Shown piece after piece: positions 50,711 through 59,855 of a stretch of 64,000 bases of DNA. How positions within the stretch are numbered: position 1 is the stretch's first letter; each line of letters begins with the position of its first letter. The notes under the pieces are model-generated. The model saw only the letters and a program-made list of their open reading frames with translations. It searched no databases and had not been told where the DNA came from. The DNA is from Bog-473 sp963770645 (GTDB lineage Bacteria; Actinomycetota; Acidimicrobiia; Acidimicrobiales; RAAP-2): NCBI GenBank assembly GCA_963770645.1, contig CAVYQL010000004.1:558001-622000 (forward strand), in the 5' to 3' direction. The position numbers were made by a program, and so were the translations under genes.

Positions 50711-51874
50711 TCAGTGCCGGTGGGGCATGCAGAGCTCGTCGTACTCCGCGATGATGATCTCCCCGGCATCGGGACCGCACGCCGGGCACGCCGGGTCACG
50801 GCGCACCTTGAACGTGCGGAACGACTCCTCGAGCGCGTCGTAAGCCAGGAGACGGCCGATCAGGGGGTCGCCCAGACCGAGCAGCACCTTGATCGTCTCG
50901 ATGGCCTGGATCGACCCGATGATGCCGGGCAGCACGCCGAGCACGCCGGCCTCCGCGCACGAAGGCGCCAGCTCGGCTGGCGGGGGCTCGGGGATGAGGC
51001 ACCTGTAGCACGGACCGTTGTAGGGATCGAAGACGGTGACCTGGCCCTCGAAGCGGAAGATGGAGCCGTGGATCACGGGGATCCGCTTGATGAGCGACGC
51101 GTCGTTCACGAGGTACCGGGTCGGGAAGTTGTCCGTCCCGTCGACGATGGCGTCGTAGCCGTCGATGATGTCCAAAATATTGTCGGCACCCAGCCGAACG
51201 TCGTAGGTCACGACGTTGACGTCGGGGTTCAGCGCGGTGAGCGTCTTCTTGGCCGAGTCGACCTTGGGGTCCCCCACCCGGTCCATGTTGTGGAGGATCT
51301 GACGTTGCAGGTTGGACTCGTCGACGACGTCCATGTCGATGATGCCCAGCGTGCCGACGCCCGCCGCGGCCAGGTACAGGGCCGCCGGGGATCCGAGGCC
51401 GCCGGCCCCGAGCAACAGCACCTTCGAGCCGAGCAGCTTCAGCTGGCCGTCCTCGCCCACCTCAGGCAACAGCAGATGACGCTGGTAGCGGTTGCGCTGA
51501 GCCGGGGTGAGGGTCTCGGGAGCCGCCCACGGGCGACCGTCGTCCTTCCACCGATTGAACCCTCCGACCAACGACTGCACGTCGGCGTAGCCCAGCTCCC
51601 CCATGGTCTTGGCGGCGAAGGCCGAGCGGACGCCCCCGGCGCAGTACACGACGATGGGACCCGCCTTGTCGGGGAGCTTGCCCTCCACCTGGAACTCGAG
51701 GTGACCGCGCGGCAGGTGGACGGCGTTGGGGATGGCACCCTGTTCGTACTCGTCCGGCTCGCGAACGTCGAGGAAGGTCACCCCGCCGCCCTCGAGCAAC
51801 GCCTGGGCGTCCGCCTGCTCCACCTCGCGTATAGACGCCTTCGCCTCGTTGAGAAGGTCTCGGGGAGTGGCCAC
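50711..51874 (-). CDS. Rhodanese-MoeB/ThiF fusion sulfurtransferase-adenylyltransferase
   Basis: A 387-residue protein. The N-terminal rhodanese domain has FLDVREPDEYEQGAIPNAVH and an active Cys in VVYCAGGVRSAFAAK (Cys about 78). The E1-like MoeB/ThiF domain follows: RYQRHLLLPEVGEDGQ, the ATP loop LLLGAGGLGSPAALYLAAAG and DGTDNFPTRYLVND. The zinc site has CYRC and CPACG, and the catalytic Cys region is APSCAEAGVLGVLPG. It activates a sulfur-carrier C-terminus by adenylation and transfers sulfur for molybdopterin, thiamin or cysteine synthesis. Usual MoeZ proteins have the rhodanese at the C-terminus, so the order is reversed. GTG 51874 follows the ribosome site ggaggtag. Confidence 0.88.
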   Translation of the reverse strand: MATPRDLLNEAKASIREVEQADAQALLEGGGVTFLDVREPDEYEQGAIPNAVHLPRGHLEFQVEGKLPDKAGPIVVYCAGGVRSAFAAKTMGELGYADVQSLVGGFNRWKDDGRPWAAPETLTPAQRNRYQRHLLLPEVGEDGQLKLLGSKVLLLGAGGLGSPAALYLAAAGVGTLGIIDMDVVDESNLQRQILHNMDRVGDPKVDSAKKTLTALNPDVNVVTYDVRLGADNILDIIDGYDAIVDGTDNFPTRYLVNDASLIKRIPVIHGSIFRFEGQVTVFDPYNGPCYRCLIPEPPPAELAPSCAEAGVLGVLPGIIGSIQAIETIKVLLGLGDPLIGRLLAYDALEESFRTFKVRRDPACPACGPDAGEIIIAEYDELCMPHRH

Positions 51875-52008
51875 TTCTACCTCCGTGTCGCGCCAGACCG
51901 CCCGTACGGCCTGCGTCAGAGGGTAAAACACTACCAGCGGGGTCAACATTCCCGGAAGGCTCGACGGAGCGGGACCTCCCTGCAGCTCTGGTGCCAGACT
52001 GCCCGCTC

Positions 52009-52653
52009 ATGGATCTCCACGAGGCCATCCGTCGCCGGCGAATGGTGCGGAGCTTCTCGCCCGAGGCACTCGAGGAAGGCCTGGTCGACGACATCGTGGC
52101 CGCTGCGCTGCGTGCGCCAACCGCGGGCAATTCGGGCGGAACGGCGTGGGTCGTGCTCGAAGGTGCCGCGGAGACGTCCGTGTACTTCGACGCCACCATG
52201 GACGTTGAATGGCTTCGGGCCAACCAGGACTGGGCCGAAGGCCTCCGCCGGGCGCCCGTCGTCCTCCTCGCTTACGCGTCGCCGGCAGCCTACGTTGCCC
52301 GCTACGCCGAACTGGACAAGGCCGATGCGGGCCTCGGGTCGGACGCGGACGCCTGGCCGATGCCGTACTGGTACGGCGACGCCGCCTTCGGCGTGATGAC
52401 CGTGTTGCTGCGAGCGGTAGACGCCGGCCTGGGCGTGTGCATTGTCGGAACCTTCCGGGGCGAAGCGGATCTGGCCGCCCAACTGGCGGTCCCGGAGGGC
52501 TGGCGCCTCTTCTGCGCCGTCGCGCTCGGCCGGCCAGACGGACATGACCACCGTTCCGCCTCGCTCGACCGGCCGAAGCCCGGATTCGCTGAGCGCGTCC
52601 ACCGGGGTCGTTGGGGGAGGACCGGCCCTACCTCCGTGACCGGTAACTCGTGA
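52009..52653 (+). CDS. Nitroreductase family protein
   Basis: A 214-residue FMN-binding nitroreductase-fold protein. It has DLHEAIRRRRMVRSFSPEAL at the N-terminus, AALRAPTAGNSGGTAWVVLE, and a second half containing WYGDAAFGVMTVLLRAVDAG and RLFCAVALGRPDGHDHRS. Such enzymes reduce nitro compounds, quinones or flavins, and some act in F420 or cobalamin metabolism. The substrate is unknown. ATG 52009 is preceded at eight bases by CAGACT, a -10-like word. It is followed by the membrane protein at 52678. Confidence 0.82.
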   Translation: MDLHEAIRRRRMVRSFSPEALEEGLVDDIVAAALRAPTAGNSGGTAWVVLEGAAETSVYFDATMDVEWLRANQDWAEGLRRAPVVLLAYASPAAYVARYAELDKADAGLGSDADAWPMPYWYGDAAFGVMTVLLRAVDAGLGVCIVGTFRGEADLAAQLAVPEGWRLFCAVALGRPDGHDHRSASLDRPKPGFAERVHRGRWGRTGPTSVTGNS

Positions 52654-52677
52654 CGACCACCCCATGACCGCCGCCGG

Positions 52678-54608
52678 ATGACCATGGAGACGAAAGCGCA
52701 GCCGGTGACAGCCGTGCGGCGCTCCGTCCCGAAGGCGATCGCGGCCGAGAGGCCGTCGCCCGGGTCCTCCGCCCGGCCGTGGTGGTCCGTGACCCTGCGC
52801 TTCCTCGCCGTCCTGGGCTCCTACGGGCTGCTGGCCTCCTTGGCCTTCTGGCCCGTGTGGACGAACTGGTCGGCTCAACTCCATGGCTGCAACTGCTGGG
52901 ACCAGCTGCTGCTCGAGTGGTTCCTCAATTGGGCTCCGGCCGCACTTGCCCACGGCCACCCGGTACTCGTCACGAACGCTATCGACGCGCCTGGCAGCGT
53001 CAACATCATGTGGAACACGTCGGTGCTCGCGCTGGGAACGCTGGCAGCTCCGCTCACGGAGACCATCGGTGTCGTCCACACGATGGCACTCCTGCTCACT
53101 TTGTCCCTCGCGCTGTCGGTCAGCACGATGTTCCTCCTGCTGCGCCGATGGACAAGCTGGTGGCCTGCAGCCTGGTTCGGCGGCCTTCTCTACGGTTCTC
53201 GACCTTCGCGGTCACCGAGGCAAACCTGGGCCGGCTGACCTTCGTCTTCGACGCTGCCCCACCGATCGTCGTCCTCGCCATCGACAAGCTCGTCCGTAAT
53301 GAATGGTCGCCGGTCACCTCGGGCTGCGTCATCGGGCTTTTGTTTGCGCTCCAGCTCTTCACCTCCGAAGAGCTCCTGACGGTCTCGGCGCTGCTGCTGC
53401 TCCTGTCGCTCGTGGTCATCGCCATCGGCCACCACGCCGAGGTCATGCGGCGCGGGGCCGAGATCGTGCGGGCGGTGGTGGCCGCTGCCGCGACCTTCAT
53501 GGTGCTGTCGATCTATCCGCTCGTAGTGCAGTTCACCGGTCCGGACCGCATCACCGGGCCACCACAGCCAAAGGTCCAGCTGGCGATGTTCAGCTCGGAC
53601 CTGTTCAGTCCGGTCGTGCCGAGCGTCGTGCAGTGGGCCACTTTCGGCTGGGCCAACAGGATCTCGGGCGGGTTCTCCGCCGCGAGCGCGGGCGAACTCA
53701 CCGAGTATGTCGGGCTGCCACTGCTGGTGCTTCTCGTCCTCATCGTCGTCGTACTCCGGAGCCGGATGCTCGTACGCGTCTTCGGCGTGGTTGCCCTATC
53801 CAGCTTCATCTTGTCCATGGGCCCCCGGCTGCTCGTAAACAGTGCGCATACGGGCGTGCCTTTACCCGACGCGATCCTCGCCCACCTCCCGATCGTGAAC
53901 GACATCATTCCGTCGCGCTTCGCACTGGCGTTCTGGTTCGCCTTGGCCGTGCTCCTGGGTTTGGGTCTCGATGTAGCGCGGGCCGCTGCTGCGCGCACCT
54001 TGGCGCAGCGGGCGAACGAGGACGACGTCTCTCGTGCGGGGCGACTGCCCGTGAGACATCGCGCCGCCCGTCTCGGCGGCGCCCTCGTCATCCTCCTCGC
54101 GGTCGGGGCGTTGCTACCGCTCGTGCCGGACTGGCCCTACGCCCAGATGCCGGCGGACGTGCCCGCTTTCTTCACCGACGGAGCGGTACGCGCCATCCCA
54201 CTCGGATCGCTGGTGGGCACCTACCCCTATCCGGTCACTTCGATGGCATGGCCGATGTTGTGGCAGGCCGAGTCGGGCATGCGCTACCGGATGCTGGGGG
54301 GCTACGCGATCACGCCGGATGCGCAGGGAGCGGGAACGTTCTTCGGCGATCCGAGCCTTGTCGGCTACTGCTTCGTGACCATCTTCGAGAGCGGCAAGGC
54401 GCCGAACTGGCTCTGCAATGCCCACCAACTCGAGAAGGCCGTCCGCAGCCTCGGCGTCACCACCTTTGTCGTCGGGCAGGGCCAGCCCTATGCCGACATC
54501 GCGGCGGCGACCCTCGGGCGGGCGCTCCACGGCCGACCGCTCCGCGAGGGTGGCGTGCTTTTGTGGCGATGCGTCCCGCACTCGCAAGGCGGGAGCCGCT
54601 GGACCTGA
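52678..54608 (+). CDS. Large polytopic membrane protein (GT-C-like), disrupted by a one-base frameshift
   Basis: The two frames join into one protein of about 643 residues. The first frame (52678-53196) has helices SVTLRFLAVLGSYGLLASLA and VHTMALLLTLSLALSVSTMF and reads to WFGGLLYG. The rest (from 53196) resumes with FSTFAVTEANLGRLTFVFDA. Adding one T to the tt at 53196-53197 restores the reading. About ten helices and an external C-terminal domain from about residue 470 (PADVPAFFTDGAVRAIPLGS) resemble bacterial GT-C-type membrane glycosyltransferases, but no DE loop was identified, so the family is a guess. It may be a pseudogene or a sequencing error. Confidence 0.65.
53196..53197 (+). other. 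Suspected one-base deletion in a T run
   Basis: ggtt in place of expected ggttt: frame 1 ends in YGSRPS..., while the frame shifted by one base continues with clear membrane-protein sequence (YGFSTFAVTEAN). Confidence 0.7.
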
Positions 54609-54666
54609 CCGGCCCACCGATCGGTCCAAAGTCGGCACGGGGGACGGGGTCGCCGTCGAGGCGCGC

Positions 54667-55212
54667 TCAGGACTTCGACAGCACGTGTTCAGGCCCCTCT
54701 TGCCAGCGTGCCATCGCCCAGAGGAGATCGGAGAGCCGGTTGAGGTATTGGACGACCAGCGAATCCTCCGTTGGCTCGACCACCGCCAGCCGCTCGGCCC
54801 GGCGCACGATGGTGCGGGCCAGATCGAGGGCGGCGGACAGCCGGTTCTCCCCCGGCACGGTGAAGTCGCTCGGCATGTCGAACCGGGCGAGCAGGTCGTC
54901 GATGGCCGCCTCCAGCGCGGCCACCATGTCCGGCGTCACCAGGCTGGACCCCGCCGTGAGCTTGCTGCGGTTCGCCGGGGCGGTGGCCACCTCGGCCATC
55001 ACCACGTAGAGGTCGCGGGCTAACGCGGTCAGACGCTGATTGGCTTCAGAGCCCGAGGCCGTCTCGGCGCGAGCGACGCCGATGGCCGCCTGGGCTTCGT
55101 CAATGACGCCGTTGAGGTCGATCTGCAGCGAGTCTTTGCGCACACGACCGCCGTAGAGCAGGCCGGTCGTGCCGTTGTCTCCCCTCTTGGTGTAGATCCT
55201 CGGCTGCGCCAC
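54667..55212 (-). CDS. Cob(I)yrinic acid a,c-diamide adenosyltransferase (PduO type)
   Basis: A 181-residue PduO-type ATP:cob(I)alamin adenosyltransferase. It has RIYTKRGDNGTTGLLYGGRV at the N-terminus (ATP P-loop) and VIDEAQAAIGVARAE. The central Asp/Arg region DFTVPGENRLSAALDLARTI and RRAERLAV follow, with YLNRLSDLLWAMARW near the C-terminus. It makes adenosylcobalamin. It diverges from metH. Methylmalonyl-CoA mutase, 9 kb away, would use the product. GTG 55212 has TAGCAT seven bases upstream. Confidence 0.92.
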   Translation of the reverse strand: MAQPRIYTKRGDNGTTGLLYGGRVRKDSLQIDLNGVIDEAQAAIGVARAETASGSEANQRLTALARDLYVVMAEVATAPANRSKLTAGSSLVTPDMVAALEAAIDDLLARFDMPSDFTVPGENRLSAALDLARTIVRRAERLAVVEPTEDSLVVQYLNRLSDLLWAMARWQEGPEHVLSKS

Positions 55213-55219
55213 CGGGCGG

Positions 55220-55225
55220 ATGCTA
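55220..55225 (-). promoter_or_regulatory. Leaderless -10 (TAGCAT) for the adenosyltransferase
   Basis: On the minus strand TAGCAT is seven bases before GTG 55212. Confidence 0.55.
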
Positions 55226-55260
55226 CAGGCAGGTTTTCAGGGTGCCACGGGGGGCACCGG

Positions 55261-55266
55261 TATCCT
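55261..55266 (+). promoter_or_regulatory. -10 (TATCCT) for metH
   Basis: TATCCT directly precedes GTG 55267 and lies nine bases before GTG 55276; the latter is more compatible with a leaderless start. Confidence 0.45.
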
Positions 55267-55275
55267 GTGAAGACC

Positions 55276-58200
55276 GTGACACCCTCCCCTGAACTCCTGG
55301 GCCGGCTCGATCCGTCCACCTCGCCGTACCTCCAGGCGCTGCGCGAGCGCGTCGTCATCTTCGACGGCGCCATGGGCACGAACTTGCAGTTGCTCGGTCT
55401 GGCCCCCGAGGACTTCGGCGGGCCCGAGCTCGAGGGGTGCAACGAGTTCCTGGTCGAGACCAGACCGGACCTCATCACCCAGGTGCACCGTTCCTTCTAC
55501 GAGGTCGGCTGCGACGTCGTCGAGACCGACACGTTCGGTTCGACCTCGGTCGTGCTGGCCGAATACGGGCTGGCCGACCGCGCCCGCGAGCTGACGCGCA
55601 CCGGGGCCGAGCTGGCCTGCGCCGTGCGCGACGAGTTCGCCACGCCGGAGCGGCCCCGCTGGGTGGCCGGCTCCATGGGCCCGGGCACCAAGTTCCCGAC
55701 GCTCGGGCAGATCTCGTACGCGGCGTTCCGCGACGCCTACGAGGAGCAGGCCCTCGGGCTGCTCGAGGGCGGAGTCGACCTCCTCTTGATCGAGACCCAG
55801 TTCGACCTGCTCTCGATCAAGGCCGCCATCAACGGCGCCCGGCGCGCCATGGTGGCGCTCGACCGCTACGTACCCCTGCAGACCCAGGTGACGATCGAGC
55901 TGACCGGCCGGATGCTCCCGGGCACGGAGATCGGCGCCGCGCTCACCGTCCTCGACGCCATGCAGGTCGACGTCGTCGGCCTCAACTGCGCCACCGGCCC
56001 GGTCGAGATGAGCGAGGCGCTGCGCCACCTCTCGGGGGCCAGCCGCGTCCCCATCTCCTGCATCCCGAATGCGGGCCTCCCGTCGGTGGTCGACGGCCAG
56101 ATGCACTACGACCTCACCGCGGAGGACCTCGCCGAGCACCTGCACCGCTTCGTGACCGAGTTCGGCGTCGCCGCCATCGGCGGGTGCTGTGGGACCACAC
56201 CCGCCCACCTGGCTGCCGTGGTCGAGCGCTGCGCCGGCGCCACGCCGGCCGCCCGCCAGCCGGTGTACGAGCCGGCGGCCGCCTCCATCTACACCTCGGT
56301 GCCGTTCCATCAGGACACCTCGTTCCTGGTGGTCGGCGAGCGCACCAACGCCAACGGCTCGAAGGCCTTCCGCGACGCCATGCTCGAGGGCGACTGGGAC
56401 ACCTGCGTGGCCATGGCGCGCGACCAGGTCAAGGAGGGCTCGCACCTCATCGACGTCTGCGTCGACTACACCGGCGCCGACGGCGTGTCCGACATGACAG
56501 AGGTGGCGAGCCGCTTCTGCACCCAGTCGAGCGTCCCCCTCATGGTGGATTCCACCGAGGGTCCGGTCGTGCGCGCCGCGCTCGAGTGGATCGGCGGGCG
56601 TCCCGTCCTCAACTCCGTCAACCTCGAGGAGGGCGACGGGCCCGGCACGCGCCTGGACACCTTCCTGCGCCTCGCCCGCGAGTTCGGCGCCGCGGTCGTG
56701 TGCACCTGCATCGACGAGGAGGGCCAGGCCCGCACCCGCGAGTGGAAGCTGCGGGCGGCCCGCAACATCCGCGACATCGCGGTCGGGCGCTACGGCCTCG
56801 AACCCGAGGACCTGCTCTTCGACGCGCTGGCGCTCCCACTGTCGACGGGCATGGAGGAGAGCAGGCAGGACGGCATCGAGACGATCGAGGGCATCCGCTC
56901 CATCAAGGACGAGCTGCCGGGCGTGTCCACGATCTTGGGCCTGTCCAACGTGTCCTTCGGGCTGAACCCGGCGGCACGGCAGGTGCTGAACTCGGTCTTC
57001 CTGCACGAGTGCGTGGAGGCCGGACTCGATTCGGCCATCGTGCACGCCTCGAAGATCCTGCCCCTCGCCCGCATTGACGAACGGGCCAAGGAAATCTGCC
57101 TGGACCTGGTCTACGACCGCCGCCGCGACGGCTACGACCCCCTCCAGGAACTGCTGGCGCTCTTCGACGGCGTGAAGGTGAGCGCGGGCGCCGCCGACGA
57201 GCACCTCGACTGGCCGGTCGACCGCCGTCTCAGCCAGCGCATCATTGACGGCAACCGCAACGGCCTCGAGGGTGACCTCGCCGAGGCGCTCGAGTCGGGG
57301 CTCGGCGCACTCGAGATCGTCAACGACATCTTGTTGGAGGGCATGAAGGTGGTGGGCGAGCGCTTCGCCTCGGGCGAGATGCAGCTTCCCTTCGTCCTGC
57401 AGTCCGCCGAGACGATGAAGTCCGCGGTCGCCTACCTCGAGCCCTACATGGAGAAGTCGGACCAGGGCGGCAAGGGGACCGTCGTGCTCGCCACCGTCAA
57501 GGGCGACGTCCACGACATCGGGAAGAACCTGGTCGACATCATCCTCACCAACAACGGCTACCTGGTGATCAACCTGGGGATCAAGGTCGGCATCAACGAG
57601 ATGATCGCTGCGGTCGAAGAGCACGAGGCGGACGCCATCGGCATGAGCGGGCTGCTGGTGAAGTCGACGCTCATCATGCGTGAGAACCTCGTCGAGCTGA
57701 ACGAGCGGTCCCTCTCGACCGTCCCGATCCTGCTCGGCGGGGCCGCGCTCACGCGCACCTACGTCGAGCGCGACCTGCGCGAGGTCTACGACGGCCGGCT
57801 GTTCTACGGCCGTGACGCCTTCGAGGGTTTGCGCACCATGGACCGCCTGATCGAGCTCAAGCGAAGCGGTGAGGAGGACCCCGACTTCGGCCGGGAGATC
57901 TCCGAGCGCAACGTGCCCAAGCGCAGCCGTCTCGATCCGGACACCTCGCCGGTCGAGGGCCAGCCGGCGCGCTCGGACGTGGCGGCCGACAACCCGATCT
58001 TCACCCCGCCCTTCGTCGGCACCCGCGTGGCCGTCGGCCTTCCTCTCGACGAGATCACCGAGTTCTTGAACCTGACCGCCCTCTTCCGCAACCAATGGGG
58101 CTTCCGGCCCGAGAACGGCGAGAACGACACCGAGTTCAAGGATCGGGTGAAGGCGACGCTGCGTGAGCAGCTGGCCAAGGCGCGCGAGGCCGACCTGCTC

Positions 58201-58782
58201 GTACCCTCGGTCGCCTACGGCCATTTCGCCGCCAACGCCGAGGGCAACGACCTGGTCATCTGGAAGGACGAGTCGCGCTCGTCGGAGTGGATGCGCTTCA
58301 CCTTCCCGCGCCAGCGCAAGGAGCCCTGGCTGTGCATCGCGGACTTCTTCCGCCCCGCCGGCTCCGGCGACGAGGACTTCGCCAGCTTCATGCTGTGCAC
58401 CATCGGGAGCCGGGCGTCGGAGGAGACGGCCCGCCTCTTCGCCGAGGACCACTACCAGGAGTATCTCTTCTTGCACGGGCTGAGCGTCGAGATGGCCGAG
58501 GCCACCGCCGAGTACTGGCACAAGCGGATCCGCGAGGAGCTCGGCTTCGTCGACGAGGACGGCCCGACGCTGACCGGCCTCTTCAAACAGCAGTACCGGG
58601 GTGGCCGCTACTCGTGGGGTTACCCCGCCTGCCCGGACCTCATGGACAACGCCAAGGTCGTGGAGCTTCTGGGGGGCGACCGCATCGGGGTCACGGTCAG
58701 CGAGGGGTTCCAGCTGTTCCCCGAGCAGACCACCGACGCCATCGTGTGCTCTCACCCAGAGGCCAAGTACTTCGTCGCGTGA
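55276..58782 (+). CDS. metH: Cobalamin-dependent methionine synthase
   Basis: A full-length MetH of 1168 residues (E. coli 1227). Domains in order: homocysteine-binding barrel with zinc cysteines in GLNCATG and GGCCGTTPAHL; pterin-binding domain with VVGERTNANGSKAFRDAML; B12 cap and cobalamin-binding domain with VKGDVHDIGKNLVDIIL, supplying the DxHxxG histidine; and the C-terminal reactivation domain with DYHxxE-like content near the end (RGGRYSWGYPACPDL). It methylates homocysteine from methyl-tetrahydrofolate. No cobalamin riboswitch is visible in the 54-base gap to the divergent adenosyltransferase. GTG 55267 would add three residues. Confidence 0.96.
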   Translation: MTPSPELLGRLDPSTSPYLQALRERVVIFDGAMGTNLQLLGLAPEDFGGPELEGCNEFLVETRPDLITQVHRSFYEVGCDVVETDTFGSTSVVLAEYGLADRARELTRTGAELACAVRDEFATPERPRWVAGSMGPGTKFPTLGQISYAAFRDAYEEQALGLLEGGVDLLLIETQFDLLSIKAAINGARRAMVALDRYVPLQTQVTIELTGRMLPGTEIGAALTVLDAMQVDVVGLNCATGPVEMSEALRHLSGASRVPISCIPNAGLPSVVDGQMHYDLTAEDLAEHLHRFVTEFGVAAIGGCCGTTPAHLAAVVERCAGATPAARQPVYEPAAASIYTSVPFHQDTSFLVVGERTNANGSKAFRDAMLEGDWDTCVAMARDQVKEGSHLIDVCVDYTGADGVSDMTEVASRFCTQSSVPLMVDSTEGPVVRAALEWIGGRPVLNSVNLEEGDGPGTRLDTFLRLAREFGAAVVCTCIDEEGQARTREWKLRAARNIRDIAVGRYGLEPEDLLFDALALPLSTGMEESRQDGIETIEGIRSIKDELPGVSTILGLSNVSFGLNPAARQVLNSVFLHECVEAGLDSAIVHASKILPLARIDERAKEICLDLVYDRRRDGYDPLQELLALFDGVKVSAGAADEHLDWPVDRRLSQRIIDGNRNGLEGDLAEALESGLGALEIVNDILLEGMKVVGERFASGEMQLPFVLQSAETMKSAVAYLEPYMEKSDQGGKGTVVLATVKGDVHDIGKNLVDIILTNNGYLVINLGIKVGINEMIAAVEEHEADAIGMSGLLVKSTLIMRENLVELNERSLSTVPILLGGAALTRTYVERDLREVYDGRLFYGRDAFEGLRTMDRLIELKRSGEEDPDFGREISERNVPKRSRLDPDTSPVEGQPARSDVAADNPIFTPPFVGTRVAVGLPLDEITEFLNLTALFRNQWGFRPENGENDTEFKDRVKATLREQLAKAREADLLVPSVAYGHFAANAEGNDLVIWKDESRSSEWMRFTFPRQRKEPWLCIADFFRPAGSGDEDFASFMLCTIGSRASEETARLFAEDHYQEYLFLHGLSVEMAEATAEYWHKRIREELGFVDEDGPTLTGLFKQQYRGGRYSWGYPACPDLMDNAKVVELLGGDRIGVTVSEGFQLFPEQTTDAIVCSHPEAKYFVA

Positions 58783-58802
58783 TGCCGGCGGGGGGCCGGC
58801 AT

Positions 58803-59699
58803 ATGGCCCGGGGCACGGTGCTTGCGGTGCTCCGCGCGCTGGCACTCGGGCGGCTCGCCGTCGCCGGTGCGTCGGTCATCGCGGTCGGCGCGGTCGGGAC
58901 GGTCGCGGCGGTCGCGGCGAGTGCGGCGAGTGCGGTGACGGGTGCCGCTGGGGCCGAACCACCGTCGCCGCCGCTCAGCGACGTCGTGATCCCCTACCTC
59001 GGACCCGGCTACGCCATCAGCTCGCAGGGGCCGCTGAATCCCTCGGAGTTCGCCTCGGATGCGCCCGATCCCTCCGCTGCCTCGGGCGCGCTCGCCACGC
59101 TGGGCAACACGATCAGCACCTACGAGCGGCAGTGGCAGGCCAACGGCGGGTTGAACCAGGTCCAGGACTTGGTGGTCCGCTTCCCCTCCGCGACGGGCGC
59201 GCTGGTGTTCCTCCAGGCGGCGCAGCGCTCCCTCGAGTCGGGCGAGATCGTGAGCAAGGGGCCACTCCCCGCCGTCCCGGGGGCTCGGTTGGTGACCTAC
59301 TTTGCCGCCACCAACGAGTCCGGCGTCGGCGAGGCCATCACCATGCGCGCCGGGACCTACGTCGCACTGCTCTCGTTCTTCTCGGCCGCAGCGGGCAACT
59401 CGCAGCCAATCACACCGGCGGACGCCGAGAAGGTTGCGCTGGCCCAGCACACCTCCTTGGTGTCGGCGTCCGGTGGCAAGGACGCGACTGTTCCAGCGAG
59501 GGAGTCGCACAACTCCGCCTCCTCGGTCCTAGGCGCGCCGTCCAAGAAGGGTGCTTCCTCCAGCGACATCGGGTGGGCGATCTTGGCCGTCGTCGTCGTT
59601 GCCGCTGCCGCGGCGACGCCGCTGCTGCTGCACAGCCGCCGCCGGCCGGCTGACGGCTTGGCAAATGGCGAGCTTGGGGAACCCGCAGCCCCGGCGTAG
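58803..59699 (+). CDS. Secreted membrane-anchored protein of unknown function
   Basis: A 298-residue protein. The Ala-rich N-terminal signal sequence (GASVIAVGAVGTVAAVAAS) leads to an extracellular domain of about 180 residues. This has YLGPGYAISSQGPLNPSEFA and VRFPSATGALVFLQAAQRSL. A C-terminal helix, WAILAVVVVAAAAATPLLLH, ends in Arg residues, so it is a type I membrane protein. The second half of the domain resembles the DUF-type beta sandwiches common in actinobacterial surface proteins. I do not recognise a named family. ATG 58803 follows a G-rich ribosome-like site; ATG 58782 overlaps the metH stop. Close spacing suggests co-transcription with metH. Confidence 0.65.
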   Translation: MARGTVLAVLRALALGRLAVAGASVIAVGAVGTVAAVAASAASAVTGAAGAEPPSPPLSDVVIPYLGPGYAISSQGPLNPSEFASDAPDPSAASGALATLGNTISTYERQWQANGGLNQVQDLVVRFPSATGALVFLQAAQRSLESGEIVSKGPLPAVPGARLVTYFAATNESGVGEAITMRAGTYVALLSFFSAAAGNSQPITPADAEKVALAQHTSLVSASGGKDATVPARESHNSASSVLGAPSKKGASSSDIGWAILAVVVVAAAAATPLLLHSRRRPADGLANGELGEPAAPA

Positions 59700-59716
59700 G
59701 CGCACCCGCCTGCCCC

Positions 59717-59734
59717 GAGCACACCCACGTGCTC
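59717..59734 (+). terminator. Hairpin after the membrane-anchored protein gene
   Basis: gagcac, six-base loop, gtgctc. It has no T run, so terminator function is tentative. Confidence 0.3.
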
Positions 59735-59855
59735 AGCGATGCCTCCGCAAACCGCACCAACGTGACGAAAGCGTGACCTCAGGGCCACTCCTGGCCCGAG
59801 CGACCGAACTCCGGCCTCAAGGTTTGTAAGACTTCGCCATGGTCCCGTGCGCACA

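Noticed and set aside
55213..55275. Cobalamin riboswitch before metH or the adenosyltransferase
   Set aside because: Only about 54 bases separate the divergent genes, too short for the element, and the B12-box sequence is not seen.
55237..58845. Minus-strand open frame of about 1200 codons across metH
   Set aside because: It is antisense to a gene with every MetH domain motif; long antisense frames are expected in high-GC DNA, and its sequence is Val/Gly/Arg/Asp-rich without domains.
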